Assembly: GCA_964438995.1 (NCBI GenBank)
Contig: CAYTMQ010000010.1
Span: forward strand, 1-64,000
Length of the DNA: 64,000 bases
From: JABMMZ01 sp964438995
GTDB lineage: Bacteria; Bacteroidota; Bacteroidia; NS11-12g; UBA955
Direction of reading: 5' to 3'
Both the position numbers and the translations under genes were made by a program. Positions 42,615 through 52,335 of this stretch are shown in pieces. The first letter of the stretch is position 1. Each line of letters opens with the position of its first letter. Below the pieces are notes generated by a model. The model made no database searches. It was not told the DNA's origin and saw only the letters and a list, made by a program, of their open reading frames with translations.

Positions 42615-44452
42615 TGGAATTATATATAGGAATTAATTTTTTTGGGCACGACTCGGCAATTTATGTCATCGACCCACAAAAGAAAGATGTTTTCGCTATC
42701 TCAAGCGAACGTATTACAAGGTTTAAACATGATACCATCTTTCCAATTGCAGCAATTGACAAGTATATTGAATACTCAGGCATTGATGCTTCAACTGTAA
42801 AGAAACTGGTATGTGCCAATGCACGTCTTGAACATAGAAGTGCTAAACTCGTTTCAAATCTTTACGATAGAACGGTGTTTATGAGAAACCTTCTTGAAGA
42901 AAAATATCTTAAAGGGTTTAAGGCAAAGGAACAAGAGTTTAAGGCAATGTCAGAATTCAAAAGAACCTTATTTTTAGCTAAAAAAGGCAAGCTTAGACAA
43001 TACCAAAACATTGTCAATTCTACAGAAAAAAAATATCAGAAGGAGTTGTTAGTTGATATTCTGAAACAGAAATTTCCAAAAGCCGATTTAGAAATTCAAT
43101 ACCATGATCACGAAGAGTGTCATGCTGTTTCAAGTTATTTTACTTCAGGATTTTCTGATGAAGCATTGTTGGTGACAATGGATGCTCAAGGCGACCACAA
43201 TAGATTTAGCAGTGTTTACACGGTTAAGAATGGTCAATTAAAAATGTTTAGTTCATCAATTGCTCCAAAGAAATTTTACACGTTTGGCGGTAAGTATGTC
43301 AACATAGATTATTTTGAAAGTTCTGTCGGTGGAATGTATACTTATTTCACTTACATGTTGGGTTTTACGCCCAATGCAGATGAAGGTAAAGTAGAAGCAC
43401 TTGCCGCCTTTGGTAAGTATGAAAATGAAATATATGATAAGTTATGGAAATGCTACTCTATCAATGAAAGGCATGAAATAATCAATCATCAAGAAGAAGC
43501 TGAATTGCTGTTTTCAATAGATGAGTTTGATCGTTTTATGAAAGCGTATAAGAAGGAAGATATTTGTGCTGCTATTCAAAAATTCTTAGAGGAATTTATG
43601 TTGAAATACCTCAAACAATTGATTGATGCTACTGGAATTAAAAAGCTGTGTTTCTCAGGTGGAGTTTTCGCCAATGTTATTCTAAATCTTAGGGTATTTG
43701 AAGAATTATCAAAGGAATTATACATTGTTCCGGCAATGACAGATGAGGGTACTGCAGAAGGAGCGGCATATTTAGCCTATTTAAGCCATTCATCCATTTC
43801 AGATTTAAATTGGTTGAAAGAGCGCTATATGCCATATTTTGGAACTTCTTATACCAAAGAACAAGTGCTGAATTATTTGAAATCAGCAAGTGGTATTCTT
43901 TATGAAGATATTGAAAGCAATTGGCCTGAAAAAGCTGCTCAACTTGTGGTTGATGGTAAAGTTGGTGCAATTTTCCACGGTAGAATGGAGTGGGGTCCAA
44001 GAGCTCTAGGAAATAGAAGCATAATTGCAGATTGTAGAAGTGAGGAAATTACAAAAAAAATCAATGGCTCAATCAAAAACAGACCATTGTTTCAACCGTT
44101 TTGTCCCTCAATTTTAGAAGAAGAAAGAGATAGATTGTTTGATGTTTCATACCCTAACAAACACATGACATGTGCTTTCAGAATGAAACAAGAACACCGC
44201 GATAAAATACCTGCTTCTGTACACGTTGATGGAACTGGAAGAGCTCAGTTTGTAGAAGAAAAAGACAATCCTAATTATTTCAGATATCTAAAGGAAATGA
44301 AACGATTGACAGGATATGGAGTAAGTATCAACACGTCTTTTAATAAACATGGAAGAACCATCGTTGAAACACCTGCAGATGCTGTACTCGACTTTTTAGA
44401 AACCAACATGGATTTTGTCATTATAGAAGGCTACTTAATCACAAGAAAGTAA
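42614..44452 (+). CDS. NodU/CmcH-family carbamoyltransferase
   Basis: A 612-aa O-carbamoyltransferase. The N-terminal part has an ASKHA fold (YIGINFFGHDSAIYVID, FSGGVFANVILNLRVFEELS) and the C-terminal YrdC-like part starts near GRMEWGPRALGNRSIIAD, with NRPLFQPFCPSI and GVSINTSFNKHGRTIVETP. It would move a carbamoyl group from carbamoyl phosphate to a sugar hydroxyl, as NodU does on Nod factors. Placed directly after wzt, its target is probably the exported glycan or a precursor sugar. Confidence 0.9.
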   Translation: MELYIGINFFGHDSAIYVIDPQKKDVFAISSERITRFKHDTIFPIAAIDKYIEYSGIDASTVKKLVCANARLEHRSAKLVSNLYDRTVFMRNLLEEKYLKGFKAKEQEFKAMSEFKRTLFLAKKGKLRQYQNIVNSTEKKYQKELLVDILKQKFPKADLEIQYHDHEECHAVSSYFTSGFSDEALLVTMDAQGDHNRFSSVYTVKNGQLKMFSSSIAPKKFYTFGGKYVNIDYFESSVGGMYTYFTYMLGFTPNADEGKVEALAAFGKYENEIYDKLWKCYSINERHEIINHQEEAELLFSIDEFDRFMKAYKKEDICAAIQKFLEEFMLKYLKQLIDATGIKKLCFSGGVFANVILNLRVFEELSKELYIVPAMTDEGTAEGAAYLAYLSHSSISDLNWLKERYMPYFGTSYTKEQVLNYLKSASGILYEDIESNWPEKAAQLVVDGKVGAIFHGRMEWGPRALGNRSIIADCRSEEITKKINGSIKNRPLFQPFCPSILEEERDRLFDVSYPNKHMTCAFRMKQEHRDKIPASVHVDGTGRAQFVEEKDNPNYFRYLKEMKRLTGYGVSINTSFNKHGRTIVETPADAVLDFLETNMDFVIIEGYLITRK

Positions 44453-45288
44453 TGATCATTTCGAATCTTAATGGTGGCTTAGGAAATCAAATGTTTCAAT
44501 ATGCATTAGGCTTTAAAATGTCGAAGGTATTGAATACAGAATTAAAATTGGATATAACTACCTTAAGTACAGATTCTTTAAGGCATTTTGCTCTCAAACC
44601 TTTTGGAATTTCAAATCAAGTTTTAGATAAACAACCTGAAGAAATGCCAATGGTAACAAGGCTTCTAAAAGGTGTGCCTAAAGATTGGAAAGTTGTTAGA
44701 GAGCAGAAGGAGTTTCAATATGATGAACAAATTCTTCAATCAAAAGGGAATATAAAACTCTATGGGTACTGGCAATGTCCAAATTACTTCAACGACATTC
44801 GTCCAATGCTGCTGAATGTGTTTTCTGTGGAACAACCAAGTGTTGAATTTAAAGCCAAACAAAAGCAATTAGCAGATTGTAATTCTGTCTCAATTCATGT
44901 AAGACGAGGTGATTATGTTAATGTTGAAAGCACCAATAAAATTCATGGCACTTGCAACATGGATTACTATCAAAGAGCCATGCAACTAGTGAAGGAAAAG
45001 GCAGGTGATGATGTGGAGTTTTTTGTTTTTTCTGACGATATTGAATGGTGTAGAAATGAGTTTAAACAATATGACAATACAACTGTAATGGAATCTATTA
45101 GCGATTGCGAAGACATGTTATTGATGAGTTCATGTAAACACAACATCATAGCCAATAGTAGTTATAGCTGGTGGGGTGCTTGGTTGAACAAAAATGAAAA
45201 TAAAATCGTCATTGCACCAAAGAAATGGATGAACGATGCAAATAGAAATACTGAAGGAATTGTACCTGATAGTTGGTACAAAATTTAA
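44452..45288 (+). CDS. GT11 alpha-1,2-fucosyltransferase-like protein
   Basis: A 278-aa family 11 glycosyltransferase. NLNGGLGNQMFQYALGFKM at the N-terminus and SIHVRRGDYVN near residue 148 (the GDP-fucose-binding motif HxRRGDY) are diagnostic, as is ANSSYSWWGAWLNKNE near 240. It would add L-fucose, or a related GDP-6-deoxyhexose, in alpha-1,2 linkage. It begins in the stop codon of the carbamoyltransferase gene. GDP-fucose synthesis genes are not in the window. Confidence 0.92.
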   Translation: MIISNLNGGLGNQMFQYALGFKMSKVLNTELKLDITTLSTDSLRHFALKPFGISNQVLDKQPEEMPMVTRLLKGVPKDWKVVREQKEFQYDEQILQSKGNIKLYGYWQCPNYFNDIRPMLLNVFSVEQPSVEFKAKQKQLADCNSVSIHVRRGDYVNVESTNKIHGTCNMDYYQRAMQLVKEKAGDDVEFFVFSDDIEWCRNEFKQYDNTTVMESISDCEDMLLMSSCKHNIIANSSYSWWGAWLNKNENKIVIAPKKWMNDANRNTEGIVPDSWYKI

Positions 45289-45300
45289 AATTATAAAAAC

Positions 45301-46056
45301 ATGTTTGGAATAAATAAGATAAAGCAACTGTTTAAAAAACAGGAAGAAGTAAAAATACCTTATGAATCAGAAGATGATATCGTATTACGTATGCAATTTT
45401 ACTCATCTTTGATTAAAAAGGATGGGTTGTTTTTCGATGTAGGGGCAAATATTGGAAACAGAATCACGCCAGTATTAAAAATTGGTGCAAGAGTAGTTGC
45501 CATAGAGCCTCAAGAGTACTGTCAAAAAATACTGTTGAAGAAATTTGGATCTTCAATAACGCTCGTTAAGGAAGGTCTTGGAGACAAAGAAGAAACAAGA
45601 GAGTTCTTTATATCAGATGCAACAACCATTTCTTCTTTTTCAAAAGAATGGATTGATGCTGTTAAGCAAGATCGCTTTAAGGAACACAATTGGAATACTT
45701 CTCAAAAAATTAAAATGACAACTCTAGAACATCTAATTGCAAAGTTTGGTGTTCCAGACCTTATAAAAATAGATGTTGAGGGTTTCGAATTAGAAGTACT
45801 TAAAGGATTAAAGTCTGTGGTTCCATGTATTTCTTACGAATATACTACACCAGAGCAAACCGATAAGGCCTTAGAGTGTTTGGATTATTTGGCTCAAATT
45901 AGTCCGAGAATCGAATGCAATTATTCTGTTGGAGAAAGCATGAAGTTGCAAATGGACAATTGGTTGTCCTATCAAGATATGAAAAATCTTATTGCTTCGA
46001 ATGAATTTGTTAATACAGGATTCGGCGATATTTACATCAAAAGTTATTCTTCTTAG
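45301..46056 (+). CDS. FkbM-family methyltransferase
   Basis: A 251-aa SAM-dependent O-methyltransferase. The SAM-binding loop is GLFFDVGANIGNRI near residue 43; VVAIEPQEYCQ and LIKIDVEGFELEVLKGL (FkbM signature) follow. In glycan loci FkbM proteins methylate sugar hydroxyls, sometimes as chain terminators. It lies 12 bp after the fucosyltransferase and ends in TAGTG, one base overlapping the GTG start of the next gene. Confidence 0.88.
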   Translation: MFGINKIKQLFKKQEEVKIPYESEDDIVLRMQFYSSLIKKDGLFFDVGANIGNRITPVLKIGARVVAIEPQEYCQKILLKKFGSSITLVKEGLGDKEETREFFISDATTISSFSKEWIDAVKQDRFKEHNWNTSQKIKMTTLEHLIAKFGVPDLIKIDVEGFELEVLKGLKSVVPCISYEYTTPEQTDKALECLDYLAQISPRIECNYSVGESMKLQMDNWLSYQDMKNLIASNEFVNTGFGDIYIKSYSS

Positions 46057-47075
46057 TGTCAACTGAAATTTCAGTCATTTTACCTATCTACAACGCTAGT
46101 TTGTATCTAAAAGATGCAATTGACAGCATTTTGAATCAAAGTTTCAGAGATTTTGAATTAATAGTTTACGACGACGGCTCAACAGATGGTTCTAGAACGA
46201 TAGTTGATAGTTATCAAGATGACAGAATTATTAAACGCTACTTCGACGACAATCAAGGATTGATTAAAATCCTCAATCTTGGATTTAGTGAAGCAAAGGG
46301 CAAATATATTGCGAGAATGGATGCTGATGATATCAGCCATCCTAATCGATTTGAGATTCAAAGAAATTTTCTTGAGTCGAACCCTGAAATAGGGATATGT
46401 GGAACTCAGCTTGAACTAATTCATACTGGTGAATTGCTTGAAAGACCAACTGAAGACGGCGATATTAGATGGTGGATTTTTAAAGGCAGTCCTTTTGCCC
46501 ACCCTTCAGTAATGATCAGGAAACAGGTGATTGATGACCATAATTTAAGGTTTGATCCGAAAGCTTATGTGGTTGAAGATTTCGATTTTTGGTGGCATCT
46601 TGCTTTCCATACCAAATTGGCAAACTTAAACCAAACACTTCTAAAATATAGGGTACATGAGCAACAAGAAAGTACGGCAAAGCATGCTATTCAGATTAAG
46701 AATTTTAAATTAAGTCAGATAGATTTTATTCAACATCTAGGCATAGATTCTGAAGAGTTTACACCTGATATTATCAATGATATATTATCAAGAAACTTAA
46801 ATATTACACCTGAGAATTTAATTAAAATTTCTTCATTTTTTAAAGCATTATCTGAATCAAAAATTGCAGTTAAATTTTTCGGTGAAAAAGTCATTGAATC
46901 ACAAAGAGATCAACAGATTCAGTTTGCATTAAAAAGCATCGATTATTATAGTCCAAAATTGATTCAACTCATCTTTACTAACGGATTTAAATCTAATTTG
47001 AATAAAACAGGTATGAGAATTAGTGCGTATTTGTTAAAATCACTCATTAAATGGAAGACAAAAAAAGACGATTAG
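46056..47075 (+). CDS. Family 2 glycosyltransferase
   Basis: A 339-aa GT-A enzyme that starts with GTG at 46056 (VSTEISVILPIYNASLYLKD; read as Met). The nucleotide site shows in DDGSTDGSR near residue 41 and the metal-binding motif in YIARMDADDISHPNRFEIQ near 89. SPFAHPSVMIRKQV and EDFDFWWHLAFHTKLAN are typical of chain-elongating GT2 proteins. The C-terminal 100 residues have no recognisable domain. Overlaps the next GT gene by 25 bp. Confidence 0.9.
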   Translation: MSTEISVILPIYNASLYLKDAIDSILNQSFRDFELIVYDDGSTDGSRTIVDSYQDDRIIKRYFDDNQGLIKILNLGFSEAKGKYIARMDADDISHPNRFEIQRNFLESNPEIGICGTQLELIHTGELLERPTEDGDIRWWIFKGSPFAHPSVMIRKQVIDDHNLRFDPKAYVVEDFDFWWHLAFHTKLANLNQTLLKYRVHEQQESTAKHAIQIKNFKLSQIDFIQHLGIDSEEFTPDIINDILSRNLNITPENLIKISSFFKALSESKIAVKFFGEKVIESQRDQQIQFALKSIDYYSPKLIQLIFTNGFKSNLNKTGMRISAYLLKSLIKWKTKKDD

Positions 47076-48187
47076 AACTTTCTGATAACATCTATTCCAA
47101 TTTGGTTGAACATGAATCAGAAGCAATGAATTCATGGAGATCTCACGAAAAAGATATCAAACTTAAAGTTGATAATGCGCCTACAATAGACGTTCTGACG
47201 TGTGTTTATAATGCTGAAAAATACATTGGAAATGCAATCGAATGTGTATTGATGCAATCGTATCCCAATATACATTTGGTGATTGTAACAGATCCATGTA
47301 CAGACAAGACAATTGATATCATTAAGGAATATCAAACAAAATTTCCAAACATAACCTTAATTGAAAACCCAACACACGAAGGCATTATACCATGTTTTAA
47401 TACGGGATTAAAGCACTGTAAAAACGACTTTATAGCGAGAATGGACTTGGATGATTTGATTCATCCAATGAGATTTGAGAAGCAAATGGATTTCTTGAAT
47501 GCCAATCCCGATATTGGCGTTATCAGTTGTTATATGCAGATTTTTAATGAGAAATTTGAAATTAAAGATGTGACATATAGAGAAGATTTTGATCTTCAAA
47601 AAATCACTATGCTGTTTTATTCTCCATTGTCACATGCAGGGTCAATATTTAGAGCTCATGTGATTCAATCTGTTGGCTATAGAGACGATTATAAATATGC
47701 AGAAGATTTTGATTTGTGGTTCCAAATCATGAATAGATATAAAACGGCAGTATTACCAGAGTTTTTGTATTTATATCGCACCCATAGCAATCAAGTAACC
47801 AACGAAAGGAATCTGAATATATTTAAATCAAGTTGGTTCAGAATCATGCAAAATCTATTCAATGTAATGGGGTTAGAACATACAGACGATGACATTAAAT
47901 TTCACATAGACCATGTCCTTCTGATCACTGATTTTGCAAATGAGGAAGAGTGGACCAAATACCACAATTGGTTGAATAAAATAGTTATATCGAATGCAAA
48001 AACCGGATATTTCAATCAAGATAAACTTGTTAATTTTATTTACAATGGATATTGGCAAACGCCTTTTAGAAATATATCCAGTAAATTGGGTATTAGCACC
48101 TTTGTCAAACATACATTTTCGCCATTGAATCAACAATCGGGGATACAAAAAATAAAAGACATCATTAAACAAATCATTAAAAAATGA
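47051..48187 (+). CDS. Family 2 glycosyltransferase
   Basis: A 378-aa GT2 enzyme with an N-terminal extension of about 38 residues before TIDVLTCVYNAEKYIGNAIE. The acceptor/donor motifs are TDPCTDKTIDII near residue 78 and FIARMDLDDLIHPMRFEKQ near 128; KYAEDFDLWFQIMNRYK near 217 is the catalytic-base region (ED). It is similar in plan to its upstream neighbour, so the two may be old duplicates. Overlaps legB by 4 bp. Confidence 0.9.
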   Translation: MEDKKRRLELSDNIYSNLVEHESEAMNSWRSHEKDIKLKVDNAPTIDVLTCVYNAEKYIGNAIECVLMQSYPNIHLVIVTDPCTDKTIDIIKEYQTKFPNITLIENPTHEGIIPCFNTGLKHCKNDFIARMDLDDLIHPMRFEKQMDFLNANPDIGVISCYMQIFNEKFEIKDVTYREDFDLQKITMLFYSPLSHAGSIFRAHVIQSVGYRDDYKYAEDFDLWFQIMNRYKTAVLPEFLYLYRTHSNQVTNERNLNIFKSSWFRIMQNLFNVMGLEHTDDDIKFHIDHVLLITDFANEEEWTKYHNWLNKIVISNAKTGYFNQDKLVNFIYNGYWQTPFRNISSKLGISTFVKHTFSPLNQQSGIQKIKDIIKQIIKK

Positions 48188-49182
48188 ATTTAGCTGGAAA
48201 AAGGGTTTTAATTACAGGAGCGGATGGATTTATAGGTAGCCATTTAACAGAGGCTTTAGTTAAAGAGGGCTGTAAGGTAAAAGCGTTTTGCTATTACAAT
48301 TCTTTTAACTCATGGGGTTGGTTGGATTCTATTCCTGAATCAACTTTAAAAGAAATAGAAGTATTTACGGGAGATATTAGAGATCCAAATGGTGTAAGAA
48401 AAGCAATGGAAAACATAGATGTGGTTTTTCACTTGGCAGCATTGATTGCTATACCTTTTAGCTACCACTCGCCAGACAGTTATGTTGACACAAACATCAA
48501 AGGTACTTTAAATGTCTTGCAAGCCGCAAGAGATTTGAATATAGAAAAGCTATTGGTGACATCTACATCTGAGGTTTATGGTACAGCATTGTATGTACCT
48601 ATTGATGAAAAACATCCTCGTCAAGGTCAGTCGCCTTATTCTGCAACTAAAATTGGAGCCGACCATTTAGCAGAATCTTATTTTAGAAGTTTTAATTTAC
48701 CAGTAACGATAGTTAGACCATTTAACACGTATGGTCCAAGGCAATCAGCTAGAGCCGTTATACCTACCATTATTACTCAATTGTACAATGGTTCAAAAGA
48801 AATAAAATTGGGGTCTCTACATCCTACTAGAGATTTACTTTTCGTTGAAGATACAGCAAGGGGTTTTATTGAAATTGCAAAATCAGATTCAACCATAGGT
48901 GAAGAAGTGAATATTGCTACTCAAAGTGAAATATCTGTGGGTGATTTAGCAACCAAACTCATTGGTATTATTGCGCCAGATGCAAAAGTAATATCTGATG
49001 ATATAAGACTTAGACCAGAGAAAAGTGAAGTAGAAAGATTGCACGGAAGCAATCAAAAAATAATGTCACTCACCAATTGGAAACAACAAGTGACTTTAGA
49101 TGAAGGATTAAAGAGAACTGCAGAATGGTTTTCAAATAAAGACAATCTAAAACTATATAAATCTAATATTTATAATATTTAA
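48184..49182 (+). CDS. legB: NAD-dependent sugar 4,6-dehydratase, LegB type
   Basis: Extended SDR enzyme, 332 aa. The NAD motif GADGFIGSHL lies at residue 11, VFHLAALIAIPFSYHSPDSY near 82, TSTSEVYGTALYVP near 122 and the catalytic YxxxK in QSPYSATKIGADHL near 150. This sequence pattern is that of LegB, which in the legionaminic acid pathway of Campylobacter dehydrates GDP-GlcNAc to the 4-keto-6-deoxy sugar. It is paired with ptmE, the enzyme that makes the GDP-hexosamine. The other leg genes are not in the window. Confidence 0.88.
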   Translation: MNLAGKRVLITGADGFIGSHLTEALVKEGCKVKAFCYYNSFNSWGWLDSIPESTLKEIEVFTGDIRDPNGVRKAMENIDVVFHLAALIAIPFSYHSPDSYVDTNIKGTLNVLQAARDLNIEKLLVTSTSEVYGTALYVPIDEKHPRQGQSPYSATKIGADHLAESYFRSFNLPVTIVRPFNTYGPRQSARAVIPTIITQLYNGSKEIKLGSLHPTRDLLFVEDTARGFIEIAKSDSTIGEEVNIATQSEISVGDLATKLIGIIAPDAKVISDDIRLRPEKSEVERLHGSNQKIMSLTNWKQQVTLDEGLKRTAEWFSNKDNLKLYKSNIYNI

Positions 49183-49187
49183 ATTCT

Positions 49188-50237
49188 ATGATTCCTTTTG
49201 GTAACAGATTAATTCAAAAAGAAGCCACCATATTTGATGCGCTTACAGTGCTCAATAAAATTGCAAAAGAACCCATAGCATTTGTTGTAGATAAGGATAG
49301 GCATCTTTTAGGTTCTTTAACAGATGGTGATATCAGAAGAGGAATTCTAAAAGGCATGGACCTAAAGGATTCTGTTGAATCAATTATACAATCAAATCCA
49401 GTTTACATAAGTAAGACAAACTATAGTGTAGGTGATATTGTAGATTATAAAAAACGCAACATCATGGTTTTACCAGTAATAGATGACAACATGAAAATTG
49501 TCAATGTTATTAGTTTAAGACATTTGCGTTCTTATTTACCTTTAGATGTTGTAATAATGGCTGGCGGAAGAGGAGAGCGTCTACGTCCGTTAACTGATAC
49601 AACACCTAAACCAATGTTAAAAATTGCAGATAAGCCAATAATAGAGCACAACATTAAAAGATTGTCTGAATTTGGTGTTGATGATTTTTGGATTTCACTT
49701 AATTACCTCGGCGAACAGATTGAGAATTATTTTGAAGATGGTTCAAGTAGAAACATCAATATCGAATATATTCACGAAGACAAGCCTCTTGGCACTATTG
49801 GTGCAGTATCATTCATCAACGACTTCAAGCACGAACATGTTTTAATCATGAATTCAGATATATTGACCAATCTGGATTACGAGCATTTTTTCTTAGATTA
49901 TATCAATGAAAAAGCTGATTTATCAGTGGTGTCTATTCCTTATTCTGTCTCAATTCCTTATGCGGTTCTTGAGAATGATGCAAGATCAATTACTGGCTTT
50001 TCTGAGAAGCCTACTTACACCTATTATTCTAATGGGGGTATTTATTTGGTTAAGCGTAGTATGATAGAGCAATACGTACCAAAGGGTGAATTCTTCAATG
50101 CTACTGATTTGATAGAAAAAATGGTAAATGATGACCATAAAGTGATTTCATATCATATGGCTGGATATTGGTTGGATATTGGTAAACACGACGATTTTAT
50201 CAAGGCAGAACAAGATTATAATAAAATACAGTTTTAA
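49188..50237 (+). CDS. ptmE: CBS-domain sugar nucleotidyltransferase, PtmE type
   Basis: A 349-aa protein with two CBS domains (about 1-115; AFVVDKDRHLLGSLTDGDIRR is typical) fused to an NTP-transferase domain: MAGGRGERLRPLTDTTPKPM near residue 125 and ILIMNSDILTNLDYEHF-like HVLIMNSDILTNLDYEHF near 220. In Campylobacter PtmE is the glucosamine-1-phosphate guanylyltransferase that starts the GDP-linked legionaminic acid route. CBS domains suggest control by a nucleotide. Five bases after legB. Confidence 0.87.
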   Translation: MIPFGNRLIQKEATIFDALTVLNKIAKEPIAFVVDKDRHLLGSLTDGDIRRGILKGMDLKDSVESIIQSNPVYISKTNYSVGDIVDYKKRNIMVLPVIDDNMKIVNVISLRHLRSYLPLDVVIMAGGRGERLRPLTDTTPKPMLKIADKPIIEHNIKRLSEFGVDDFWISLNYLGEQIENYFEDGSSRNINIEYIHEDKPLGTIGAVSFINDFKHEHVLIMNSDILTNLDYEHFFLDYINEKADLSVVSIPYSVSIPYAVLENDARSITGFSEKPTYTYYSNGGIYLVKRSMIEQYVPKGEFFNATDLIEKMVNDDHKVISYHMAGYWLDIGKHDDFIKAEQDYNKIQF

Positions 50238-51544
50238 TGAGTAATAAACGCAGTATTCCAATATTAATAACAAGTGTTTTAGCATTTGTTTTATTGATGT
50301 GGAACGCTGTGTATGTTTGGAATTGGGGTGATGACTATTTAATAAAGGTTAAGTTATTAAATCAAACTCCTTTACAATTTTTAATCAACGATTATCTAGT
50401 ATTTGATGGCCGTTCGCTTAATCTAGGATACTTGATTTCAAGGTATTGCTTGTATACTCAAGAACCATATATCGCCACAATCATCGCAACAATTTTATAT
50501 TTTTCATCTGGCATTTTGTTGGTTGTATTGTTTAAGAGATCAATTGGTCTTAGAATCATAGATTCTTTTGTTTTGGCCGTATTCTTTGTTTCTATTTTAT
50601 GGATTATGGGTTTCTATTCTCACTCAGAAACACTATACTGGCAAACTGGAATGTTGTATGTTGTAGAAGTATTTCTTTTGTATTTGTCATACACTGTCTC
50701 ACATTCTGATTCTAGTAATTTGGCATTAAAGAGTATAATTTGTTTTATAGCCGGTATAGCTTCACCAGGCGCTGTTCTGTCTTTAATTGCAGTGTTTGTA
50801 TTAGAAATATGGTACAAAAAGAATTCTAGCTTAAAGTTGCCAGCAATATTTTTGTTCCTAGGATTGTTGGTTGTTTTGTTAGCTCCGGGGAATGCCAATA
50901 GATTAAGAATTGAAGGTGGAATAGATAAAGTAGCCTTTAGTAATATTCACGAACTCTATTTCAGATTACATCAATTAATGGATACGTTCTTCTATTTGAA
51001 TAACCCCTTGGTTTGGGTTATAATATTTTCTGGGATATTGATGCTTCTATATAATAACAGAACTCAAACAAAAACTCTGCTCTCTAATTTGTATAATTTT
51101 AGATGGCTTATAGCTGCATTTTTAAGTATACTTTTTTATCTACCTAGGCTAAAGTACTATATCACCTTGCCTCGTTTAAACATTCATTTTGTGTTTTTTA
51201 CAATGATGTTTTTTGTATTAGAGCTAGCAAAATTTGTAGCTGAAAAGCCCGAATTTCTCAATAGATATTTCTCCTATTTTTATTTTCCAATAATTTCATT
51301 GTTCATCGTCATCGCCTTTTATCAATTATGGGGTGCTGCATTTTGTTATAAAAAGATGATGGTTAGAGAGCAGTTGTATAAAAAAAATGAAGGCAAAAGT
51401 TTGGTTTTAAAGGCAAACGATATAATTGGTCCGCCTGCTACAAGAGAATTCATTGATATTGATACCGATTCGACAAATTTTTTTAATGTATCTGTAGCCC
51501 AATATTTCAAGTTAAAAAGCATTTACAAATTACCTTATAGATGA
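50237..51544 (+). CDS. Polytopic membrane protein, DUF6056-like (possible GT-C or polymerase)
   Basis: A 435-aa protein with about ten TM helices. The first periplasmic loop after TM1 contains VYVWNWGDDYLIKVKLLN and LVFDGRSLNLGYLISRYC; the Asp pair (GDD) just after TM1 is where GT-C transferases place catalytic acids, and the DGR is shared with DUF6056 proteins. The C-terminal 60 residues after the last helix look extracytoplasmic. It could be a lipid-sugar-dependent glycosyltransferase acting outside the membrane, or a polymerase. One-base overlap with ptmE and 4-bp overlap with the next gene. Confidence 0.6.
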   Translation: MSNKRSIPILITSVLAFVLLMWNAVYVWNWGDDYLIKVKLLNQTPLQFLINDYLVFDGRSLNLGYLISRYCLYTQEPYIATIIATILYFSSGILLVVLFKRSIGLRIIDSFVLAVFFVSILWIMGFYSHSETLYWQTGMLYVVEVFLLYLSYTVSHSDSSNLALKSIICFIAGIASPGAVLSLIAVFVLEIWYKKNSSLKLPAIFLFLGLLVVLLAPGNANRLRIEGGIDKVAFSNIHELYFRLHQLMDTFFYLNNPLVWVIIFSGILMLLYNNRTQTKTLLSNLYNFRWLIAAFLSILFYLPRLKYYITLPRLNIHFVFFTMMFFVLELAKFVAEKPEFLNRYFSYFYFPIISLFIVIAFYQLWGAAFCYKKMMVREQLYKKNEGKSLVLKANDIIGPPATREFIDIDTDSTNFFNVSVAQYFKLKSIYKLPYR

Positions 51545-52335
51545 GTCAAACCAAAAAACTTCCGATTTCAGCGTTTATTGCATCCTGTAATGAAGGTCAC
51601 TTATTGGAAGATTGTTTAAAATCAATAGATTTCTGTGATGAAATAGTTGGTGTTAACTTAGAGTCGACCGACAATACTAAGGCCATTATGGAGAAGTATT
51701 GTACCAGATATATTGAACATAAGAGAGTTCCTATAATTGAAGAAATACATCCGATTTTTATACCTGAACTCAAAAACGATTGGTTCATCGTAATAGATCC
51801 AGATGAGAGAATATTACCAGCCTTAAGAGAGGATATTGAGAAAGTAATCGAAACAGCTGGTCCCGAAATTGCGGTTGTGAGAGTGCCTATGTTTAATCAC
51901 TTTAAAGGCAAGAAACTTGATTATACCGTTTATGGAGGTTTAATTTCTTTCAGGTTGTTGTTTAAAAAGCAAGGTGTGTCTTTAAGTGATAATATACATA
52001 CTGGTATTGCAATGAAAGAGGGTTACGACAGAATGAAAATTGCGTTTACTGGCGAAAATTATGATAAACATCTATGGTGTAGTGGTTGGGATCAATTATT
52101 TGAAAAGCATAAAAGATATCTGAAAAAAGAAGGCATTGCGCAATACAATAGCGGAAGAAGATACTCTTTTAAAGAACAATTAAAGCAAACACTAATTAGA
52201 TTTTATTATTCATACAAGGGACTTAAAGGATATAAAGATGGATTAAGAGGTTTTTCTTTAAGTGTTTTTGCAGCTTGGTACGAGTTTTCTAAATGGAACA
52301 GCCTTAAGAAATATCAAAAGACATTAAAACATTAA
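51541..52335 (+). CDS. Family 2 glycosyltransferase (WaaE/KdtX-like)
   Basis: A 264-aa short GT2 with LPISAFIASCNEGHLLEDC and SIDFCDEIVGVNLESTDNT at the N-terminus; FVIDPDER-like WFIVIDPDERILPALRED near residue 81 replaces the usual DxD. The shape, with an IxxxSxD start and a short C-terminus, is that of the WaaE/KdtX-like branch, which add a sugar to core oligosaccharides. It ends in TAATG, one base overlapping the next gene. Confidence 0.85.
   Translation: MSQTKKLPISAFIASCNEGHLLEDCLKSIDFCDEIVGVNLESTDNTKAIMEKYCTRYIEHKRVPIIEEIHPIFIPELKNDWFIVIDPDERILPALREDIEKVIETAGPEIAVVRVPMFNHFKGKKLDYTVYGGLISFRLLFKKQGVSLSDNIHTGIAMKEGYDRMKIAFTGENYDKHLWCSGWDQLFEKHKRYLKKEGIAQYNSGRRYSFKEQLKQTLIRFYYSYKGLKGYKDGLRGFSLSVFAAWYEFSKWNSLKKYQKTLKH

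Noticed and set aside
46056..48187. Two adjacent GT2 genes as one frameshifted gene
   Set aside because: Each has its own complete GT2 catalytic domain with separate DxD motifs and only a 25-bp overlap.
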